DNA from: Desulfotomaculum sp.
GTDB taxonomy: Bacteria > Bacillota > Desulfotomaculia > Desulfotomaculales > Ammonificaceae
Assembly (NCBI GenBank): GCA_012961725.1
Contig: DTYU01000197.1
Location: 1 to 11,996, forward strand
Length of the DNA stretch: 11,996 nucleotides
Reading direction: 5' to 3'
Shown one piece after another: positions 6,841-11,996 of this stretch (the first letter of the stretch is position 1; each line of letters opens with the position of its first letter). The translations under genes were made by a program, and so were the position numbers. The notes under the pieces were generated by a model. The model was not told where the DNA came from. It worked only from the letters and a program-made list of their open reading frames with translations, and ran no database searches.

Positions 6841-8241
6841 ATGGGAAATTTGGTGAATGCCGTCGAGAGGTACTGCAAACTGTTTCACAAAGAATTTGAA
6901 CTATTGCATCGAAAGATCGCTTCGTTTCCGCGGGCGGAGGATACGCCTCATCCGGACTCTTCAGCTCTAACAGAGATAGTTAGACAAGCGGCAGAATGTG
7001 CCGAAAAGTCGGATGAGTTTAAGAGACTCGGACAGGTAGCGGCGGGCACCGTACACCATAAGGCTGTCAAACGGCTTTCTGCATCGAACCTCAAACACTT
7101 CTTTCGCCGGAGCGGCGCGTATTTGAAAATTGCCAGGGGAGAAGCTGAGACACCCGAATCTGTTGCTGCGAAGCTTGTAGAGGAGTTAGGGAAAGCCGGT
7201 GGCAGCGTTCGTGTTCGTCATCTCGTGAGTCTGCCTTGGGCAGAGGTCGAAGATGATGTCGACCGAGTCGACGCTGATTGGTTTCGCCTCCGCAAACACG
7301 GGGTTGACGAACTAAAAGGGTTGCTCGAACACGAAACCCGGCTTGTCTTCTACCCTGAGTCTGCTTGCTCTGAGCGCGAGATACGGTTACTGTCTCGCCA
7401 GTGGTGGTTGGAGGTCGATGACACTGAAACACTTCCTCCCCTGGGTAAAGAAATTATCGGTTTCTCTGCTATTTCTGGAACGCTTCACTTAACCAACCTC
7501 CCGCCGAGGGTCGAGGAGGCTCTGGCGATTGTCATCTTACTGGGATGGAAGGATGAACATGGGGATCGACGTATATGGTGGAGTGGCCTGCCGTTGGGAC
7601 ACCGCGTCAGTTTACGGGAGTATCTGTGCGAGTGGCCGCCGAGCCTGACCCATTGGGATTACTTCGATGTTTTCGACAGCGAAGCGGAGATCAAGATAAT
7701 GCGGTACCGGTGTTCGATAACCGGGAAACTTCAGGCTTTGGCCAGCAAGGTGGAGGCGCTCGCCGAGTTAGACCAGGCAAGATTCATCACTCAGGTGGTT
7801 CTGCGATACCTCGTCAAGGCGGCAACGGCTTCCGGCGAAGTCTCTTACAAGCTCAACCAACTGATAGACAACGTGATCGCGATGGACGCCCTTGTTGGCC
7901 CTGGCAGAAGTGCGATCTCCCGGCGTGTCGCGGCGCTTTGTGGGGAGACGGCCGGAGGAAATGTGGCGAGTCGGGTTAAAAGACTGTACGACGAACGCTC
8001 GGCCTTGGTACATGGGGGACGCGTAGAGGAGATTAACCCGGAGTTATCCTGGGATGCTCACGAACTGTTGGTGTGTGCTACTCGGCGCGCGATCGACCTT
8101 TTCTCTGCTAAAGCGGTAGGACAGGAGTTGACTCGAGACGAGTTTCTTGCCTACCTGGATCTGTTGGCGGTCACCGGAACGACTGCACGTATCGGGGAGT
8201 TGACCGAGCGGTGGCAGCATCAGACTGACGACTTGGAATGA
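6841..8241 (+). CDS. Apea-like HEPN domain protein with unassigned N-terminal region
   Basis: The ATG at 6841 follows GGAGG with nine bases between; the same frame is open from a TTG at 6778, but that start has no good ribosome binding site. The protein is 466 residues, with no signal peptide or membrane segment, so cytoplasmic. Residues about 300-460 form a helical HEPN module of the Apea type: ALAELDQARFITQVVLRYLV, then RLYDERSALVHGG with the RxxxxH motif Arg386-His391, and the tail RIGELTERW. HEPN proteins with this motif are commonly RNases in toxin-antitoxin, abortive-infection and defence systems. Residues 1-300 are charged and partly beta-rich (GFSAISGTLHLTNLPP, RRIWWSGLPLG); I recognise no domain there. 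No partner gene lies alongside: upstream is a dead IS, downstream about 260 noncoding bases. A role as a stand-alone defence effector or RNA-binding protein is inferred. Confidence 0.75.
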   Translation: MGNLVNAVERYCKLFHKEFELLHRKIASFPRAEDTPHPDSSALTEIVRQAAECAEKSDEFKRLGQVAAGTVHHKAVKRLSASNLKHFFRRSGAYLKIARGEAETPESVAAKLVEELGKAGGSVRVRHLVSLPWAEVEDDVDRVDADWFRLRKHGVDELKGLLEHETRLVFYPESACSEREIRLLSRQWWLEVDDTETLPPLGKEIIGFSAISGTLHLTNLPPRVEEALAIVILLGWKDEHGDRRIWWSGLPLGHRVSLREYLCEWPPSLTHWDYFDVFDSEAEIKIMRYRCSITGKLQALASKVEALAELDQARFITQVVLRYLVKAATASGEVSYKLNQLIDNVIAMDALVGPGRSAISRRVAALCGETAGGNVASRVKRLYDERSALVHGGRVEEINPELSWDAHELLVCATRRAIDLFSAKAVGQELTRDEFLAYLDLLAVTGTTARIGELTERWQHQTDDLE

Positions 8242-8266
8242 GAATTCGGAAGAAGAGTGTCTCTAA

Positions 8267-8281
8267 CGGGAAGCCTTCCCG
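8267..8281 (+). terminator. Short GC-rich hairpin after the HEPN gene, possible terminator
   Basis: CGGGAA and TTCCCG pair around GCC, 25 bases after the HEPN stop codon. The position suits a transcription end, but there is no T tract after the stem, so it may need Rho or be incidental. Confidence 0.3.
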
Positions 8282-8503
8282 GTGACAGTACCGTTGACAA
8301 GAACCATCTGTGGTCAGGAACTCCTTCAGTGATCCCACCGAGGCAGAAGCATTGATGGCACACCCTTGACGACGGCGAAGAGAACCACCTGCTCAACGAC
8401 GGTATGTCACATACGGAAGGATGTTGGCAGGGCCTTACCGAATTTTGCGTTGGTGTGACGGATCGTCATGCCGAAGAAGTCTGTGTTGCGGAGTGAGCCG
8501 CGG
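8282..8503. other. Intergenic stretch without a recognisable gene
   Basis: Neither strand shows an ORF with recognisable motifs. Both TTGACA at 8294-8299 and TTGACG at 8366-8371 resemble -35 boxes, but no matching -10 box follows at 16-18 bases. The transporter promoter must lie in or near this stretch, but I cannot place it. On the minus strand some segments read like coding sequence (HTNAKFGKALPTSFRM just before a stop), perhaps a decayed gene. Confidence 0.35.
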
Positions 8504-10954
8504 ATGGCATTGTGGCTGGAGGTCACCCAAGGGCCGGACAAAGGGCGGAAAATGGCGCTAAGTCCGGGCACGGTCGTCTACATCGGCCGTGATCCTTCGC
8601 GTTGCCGGTTCGAGCTGAAGGACGCCAAGGTTTCGCGTCTGCACGCGAGGATTGCGGTGGCGGAGGACGGCACCGTGACCCTGGCCGACGAAAACAGCAC
8701 CAACGGCACCTTTCTCAAGGGGGAAAGGATTGAGGGGACGGCCGCGATATTTCCCGGAGACCTCATTCGATTAGGGGATTCAGTGATCAGGTTGACTGAA
8801 CACCCGCCGGCGTCCGCGCAGAAACGGGTTGAGGCCTGTCCTGCAGAAGCGCCGCCTTCCGGCATGTCCCACGCGTTGAGCGGGGGCGGTGAATACAGAC
8901 CGGCGGCGGAGTTCACCCGCGCCCTGCCGGTCAGGCAGGCGGTCATCAACATCGGCCGCGATCCCGCCAACGACCTCGTGCTTGAGCACCCCGCCGTATC
9001 CCGCTGCCACGCCCGCATCGTATTCAAAAGCGGCGGACATCTCATTTACGACCTCAACAGCACAAACGGCACCTACGTCAACGGAAAACGGGTGGTGAAC
9101 TCCACCGAACTGCCGCCCGGCAGCCTGATTCAGATCGCCGGTTACCGCTGGTTTTTCGACGGCCGAAAGCTCCTTGAATACGACGAAAACGCCGGCCGGG
9201 TCAGGATAGAGGTGAGGCGGCTGAGCAAATCCGTGACGCTGGCGGACGGCACGGCCCGGCGGCTGCTCGATGAGATAACCCTCGTCATTGAGCCGCGCGA
9301 ATTCGTGGCCGTCTTGGGAGCGAGCGGCAGCGGGAAGAGCACCCTTTTGGGTGCGCTCAACGGCATTCGTCCGGCCACCGCCGGTGAGATATTGATCAAC
9401 GGCCGCAACCTGTACGCGGAATACGGCGTCTTCCGCTCCATGATCGGATACGTCCCCCAGGAGGACATCGTCCACGGGGAGCTGACGGTGGAGGAGGCGC
9501 TGACCTTCTCCGCCCGGCTGCGCATGCCGGACGACACCTCCGCTGAAGAAATAAGGAATAACGTTGAACGGGTAATGGCCGAGCTCGGGCTTACGGCCTG
9601 CCGGAACATCCTGGTGCGCAACCTTTCAGGCGGCCAGAGGAAGAGGGTCAATATCGGCGTCGAACTGTTGACCGGACCGAGCCTGCTGTTTCTCGACGAA
9701 CCGACATCCGGTCTCGACCCCGGCCTGGAGAAGGCCGTCATGGAGATGCTGCGCAGGCTGGCCGACCAGGGGCGCACCGTCATCGTCGTGACCCACGCCA
9801 CCTTCAACGTCGGCCTGTGTGACAAGCTCATCTTTCTCACCGAAGGGGGCCGGTTGGCCTTTTTCGGTACACCGGCCGAGGCGTTGAGCCATTTCGGCGT
9901 CGCCGACTTCGCCGCCATATACAAGAGGCTGGCCGCGGAGAGGACGCCCGAAGAGTGGGTGCGGGAATTCACCGGTTCGGAGGCGTACCGGAGGCATGTC
10001 CTGAGCAGGCTTACGAGCCCGGCCGGGCCGGGCCCCGGTCCGGGCGCCGGTTCCCGCGGCGGGAGAACAAGATCGTCCCCATTGAGACAGTGGCTCACCC
10101 TGACCCGGCGTTACGGCCGGATAATCTCCAGGGACCGCCGGAACATGTCGCTCCTGTTCCTGCAGCCGGTTCTTATCGCGGCCCTCTTGGTGATGATATT
10201 CTTTCACGCTGCGCCCCTCTTTGAATACAGCGGCCTCGCAGCCGATCTTGAGATCGGCCGGGAGGAGGCGGCCTCCGGCCGGACGCCCGCAGTCGAGGAA
10301 AGGATCGGGGCGGAGACCGGCCGGCGTTTCAACATGTCCATCAGCGTGGCTTTGATGGTCTTCACCGCCATCTGGCTGGGCACATCCGCCGCGGCCCGGG
10401 AGATCGTCAAGGAGATGCCGGTGTACCGGCGGGAGCGGCTGGTAAACCTCTCGATCGGCGCCTATCTCTTATCAAAAGTCGCCGTGCTCTCGGCGGTCTG
10501 TCTGGTGCAGACCGTCCTGTTTGTGGGCGTTGTCGCTCTCGGGTTGGGACTGCCGGAATACTGGGCGAACGTGGGCGCCTTCTTTTTGATCTCCGCGGCC
10601 GGCCTGATGATGGGGCTTGCGGTGTCTGCGGCCGCCGCGAACGCCGACCGGGCTGCGAGCGTGGTGCCCCTGCTTCTGGTGCCGCAGATCATCCTCTCCG
10701 GCGCCATCGTGCCGGTGGAGAAGGTGGAGCCGGAGTTTTTGCGGGCCGTCTTCTGCCTGGCCGTCAGCAAGTGGGGATATGAACTCGTGGGCGGCGGCAT
10801 CTGCGACATCAACAGCCGGGTGGCGCTCGAGGACCCTCTGGCGGCCTTGCAGGGTGATTTCAGCCGCCACTGGCTGGTGCTGGCGGCCTTCAGCGTCGTT
10901 TTCGGTGCCGTTTCGGCGCTCATCCTGAGGCGTAAAGACAAACAGGCGGATTAA
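8504..10954 (+). CDS. FHA-FHA-ABC-2 (ABCG-type) exporter, ATPase and membrane domains fused
   Basis: ATG 8504 (MALWLEVTQG) follows GGAG by ten bases; the in-frame ATG at 8468 adds 12 residues but lacks a clear site. The protein is 816 residues in this order. FHA domain 1: GRD 28-30, SRLH 44-47, NSTNGT 64-69. FHA domain 2: GRD 151-153, SRCH 166-169, NSTNGT 185-190. ABC ATPase: Walker A GASGSGKST 272-280, LSGGQ 374-378, Walker B LLFLDEP 394-400, switch His431. A Gly/Pro linker spans about 506-520. An ABC2 membrane domain follows with about six helices from 548 to the end and a soluble loop at about 575-608. FHA domains bind phosphothreonine, so a Ser/Thr kinase probably controls export; such a kinase follows 46 bases later. 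The architecture matches mycobacterial Rv1747. The substrate is unknown; lipids or cell-wall glycolipids are the precedent. All ATPase and FHA motifs are intact. Confidence 0.9.
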   Translation: MALWLEVTQGPDKGRKMALSPGTVVYIGRDPSRCRFELKDAKVSRLHARIAVAEDGTVTLADENSTNGTFLKGERIEGTAAIFPGDLIRLGDSVIRLTEHPPASAQKRVEACPAEAPPSGMSHALSGGGEYRPAAEFTRALPVRQAVINIGRDPANDLVLEHPAVSRCHARIVFKSGGHLIYDLNSTNGTYVNGKRVVNSTELPPGSLIQIAGYRWFFDGRKLLEYDENAGRVRIEVRRLSKSVTLADGTARRLLDEITLVIEPREFVAVLGASGSGKSTLLGALNGIRPATAGEILINGRNLYAEYGVFRSMIGYVPQEDIVHGELTVEEALTFSARLRMPDDTSAEEIRNNVERVMAELGLTACRNILVRNLSGGQRKRVNIGVELLTGPSLLFLDEPTSGLDPGLEKAVMEMLRRLADQGRTVIVVTHATFNVGLCDKLIFLTEGGRLAFFGTPAEALSHFGVADFAAIYKRLAAERTPEEWVREFTGSEAYRRHVLSRLTSPAGPGPGPGAGSRGGRTRSSPLRQWLTLTRRYGRIISRDRRNMSLLFLQPVLIAALLVMIFFHAAPLFEYSGLAADLEIGREEAASGRTPAVEERIGAETGRRFNMSISVALMVFTAIWLGTSAAAREIVKEMPVYRRERLVNLSIGAYLLSKVAVLSAVCLVQTVLFVGVVALGLGLPEYWANVGAFFLISAAGLMMGLAVSAAAANADRAASVVPLLLVPQIILSGAIVPVEKVEPEFLRAVFCLAVSKWGYELVGGGICDINSRVALEDPLAALQGDFSRHWLVLAAFSVVFGAVSALILRRKDKQAD

Positions 10955-11000
10955 TGGTAAAATCACAGGAAAGAAGAGTTTCCCGCGGGAGGTAAAAGGC

Positions 11001-11996
11001 GTGCCTCTTTGTCCCTTTTGTCAGGCGGAGAACCCTCCTGGGCACACGTACTGTTTCAAGTGCGGGTTCAATCTTTCCGGTGCGACGGGCCGGCTGGCGC
11101 CCGGCAGCCTCCTGGAGGGGCGTTACCTGATCGTGGGGGTCCTGGGGCGGGGCGGAATGGGTGCGGTGTACAAGGCCCTGGACCAGCGCCTGGATAACAT
11201 GCCGGTGGCGATAAAGGAGATGAGCACCGGCGCCGTGAGGGCGGGCGACCTCGAGAAGGCGGTCGCATCCTTCAAGCGGGAGGCGAAGATGTTAGTCGGG
11301 CTTAGGCACCCGGCGCTGCCCCGGGTCACCGACTTTTTCCCCTACGAAGAGCGCTGGTATCTGGTCATGGATTACATCGAAGGCGAGACCCTGGAGGCCG
11401 TGGCCCGGAGGCGCGGTCCCATCCCCGAAGCCGAGGTGCTCGATTGGGCGAGACAGCTCTGCGCGGTCCTTGACTACCTGCACGGCCAGGAGCCTCCGGT
11501 CATCTTCCGCGACCTCAAGCCCGCCAACATCATGCTCGCCCCGAAGGGCGAGATCAAGCTCATCGATTTCGGCATCGCCCGCCACTTCAGGCCGGGGAAA
11601 GGCGAGGACACCACGCTCTACGGTTCCGTCGGCTTTTCGGCGCCTGAGCAGTACGGCGAGGGCCAGACCGATGCCAGGGCCGACATATACAGCCTGGGGG
11701 CCACCCTGCACTACCTCCTGACCGGGGCCGATCCGGCGAAGAAACCGTTTCATTTCACCCCGCCGGGGGAACTGGTGAGCGTATCACCTGCTCTGGAGGC
11801 CGCCGTGATGAAGGCCGTGGCCTTCGATCCCGGGGAGAGGCCCGCCGGAGCGCGGGAGATGCTGGCGCTGCTCCCGCCGGAGACCGGGGCTGCGGCCCAC
11901 GGTGCGACAACCGTTCTCCTGACCCAGCGGCCGGAGCCGGAGGTAACCGTTTCGCTCCCCCAGGCGCCCGTGGCGGACAAGCAGCCCAAGCCCAAA
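11001..11996 (+). CDS. Zinc-ribbon Ser/Thr protein kinase, 3' end outside window
   Basis: The GTG at 11001 follows GGGAGGT by seven bases and the frame stays open for 332 codons to the window end. An N-terminal zinc ribbon (Cys4, Cys7, Cys18, Cys21: CPFC and CFKC) precedes a complete Hanks-type kinase domain: Gly-loop GRGGMGAVYKA (49-59), Lys72 in VAIKE, helix-C Glu94, catalytic loop FRDLKPANIML with Asp171 (Phe replaces His of HRD), DFG 189-191 and APE 214-216. A Pro- and Thr-rich segment starts after about 292, probably a linker to a further domain past the window. No membrane segment is seen so far. It phosphorylates Ser/Thr, and its position 46 bases after the double-FHA transporter makes that protein the likely substrate or reader, as with PknF and Rv1747. 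The two genes are probably co-transcribed. Confidence 0.9.
   Translation, partial: MPLCPFCQAENPPGHTYCFKCGFNLSGATGRLAPGSLLEGRYLIVGVLGRGGMGAVYKALDQRLDNMPVAIKEMSTGAVRAGDLEKAVASFKREAKMLVGLRHPALPRVTDFFPYEERWYLVMDYIEGETLEAVARRRGPIPEAEVLDWARQLCAVLDYLHGQEPPVIFRDLKPANIMLAPKGEIKLIDFGIARHFRPGKGEDTTLYGSVGFSAPEQYGEGQTDARADIYSLGATLHYLLTGADPAKKPFHFTPPGELVSVSPALEAAVMKAVAFDPGERPAGAREMLALLPPETGAAAHGATTVLLTQRPEPEVTVSLPQAPVADKQPKPK

Noticed and set aside
9142..10098. Long antisense ORF (318 codons) inside the transporter gene, and similar minus-strand ORFs at 8578-9475, 9626-10207 and 10462-10966
   Set aside because: They are antisense to strongly conserved FHA and ABC motifs. Their translations are low-complexity Ser/Arg/Pro sequence without motifs, as expected for GC-rich shadows.
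1..11996. CRISPR array, tRNA or rRNA genes
   Set aside because: No regularly spaced direct repeats, cloverleaf-like sequence with acceptor and T-arm signatures, or rRNA core sequence was found by reading.

Overview
The window looks like part of a Gram-positive, Firmicutes-type chromosome, most likely a Clostridia/Peptococcaceae-like lineage of medium to high GC. This is inferred from strong GGAGG-type ribosome binding sites, TTG and GTG starts, a secreted protein with a copper-amine-oxidase-N (stalk-like) domain, a YhaN-type SMC-like ATPase, and a zinc-ribbon PASTA-less Ser/Thr kinase. No rRNA, tRNA or CRISPR array is visible, so the lineage call is moderate at best.

Left part (1-3257): the 3' nine-tenths or so of a large YhaN-family coiled-coil ATPase. 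Its N-terminal Walker A lies outside the window. After about 210 bases with a good sigma-A-type promoter comes a small AT-richer hicB-hicA toxin-antitoxin pair (3469-3932). The 3' end of hicA appears to have been replaced by unrelated sequence.

Middle part (about 3870-8241) is a scarred accessory region. It holds, in order: a 28-codon orphan fragment; the decayed C-terminal third of an Apea-like HEPN gene (4016-4349); a stretch able to fold into a multi-helix RNA (4354-4450) just ahead of a secreted stalk-domain plus trypsin-like protease gene; that protease gene itself (4507-5536), broken by two single-base losses that both fall in C runs; a truncated and frameshifted IS3-family element on the minus strand (about 5770-6662); and an intact 466-residue Apea-like HEPN protein (6841-8241), a relative of the decayed copy upstream.

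Right part (8504-11996) is a GC-richer, well-kept signalling and export module. It has an ABC-2/ABCG-type transporter with two N-terminal FHA domains fused to ATPase and membrane domains, and 46 bases later a zinc-ribbon Ser/Thr protein kinase that runs off the window. The arrangement resembles mycobacterial Rv1747 with PknF, where the kinase phosphorylates the FHA-ABC exporter.

The genes do not form one pathway. The left and middle parts combine defence or toxin-type genes (YhaN-like, HicBA, HEPN) with mobile-element debris, while the right part is probably core signalling. The most interesting items are the HEPN protein with its unassigned N-terminal two thirds, its decayed relative that still keeps the RSALVH motif, and the folded leader upstream of the broken protease gene.
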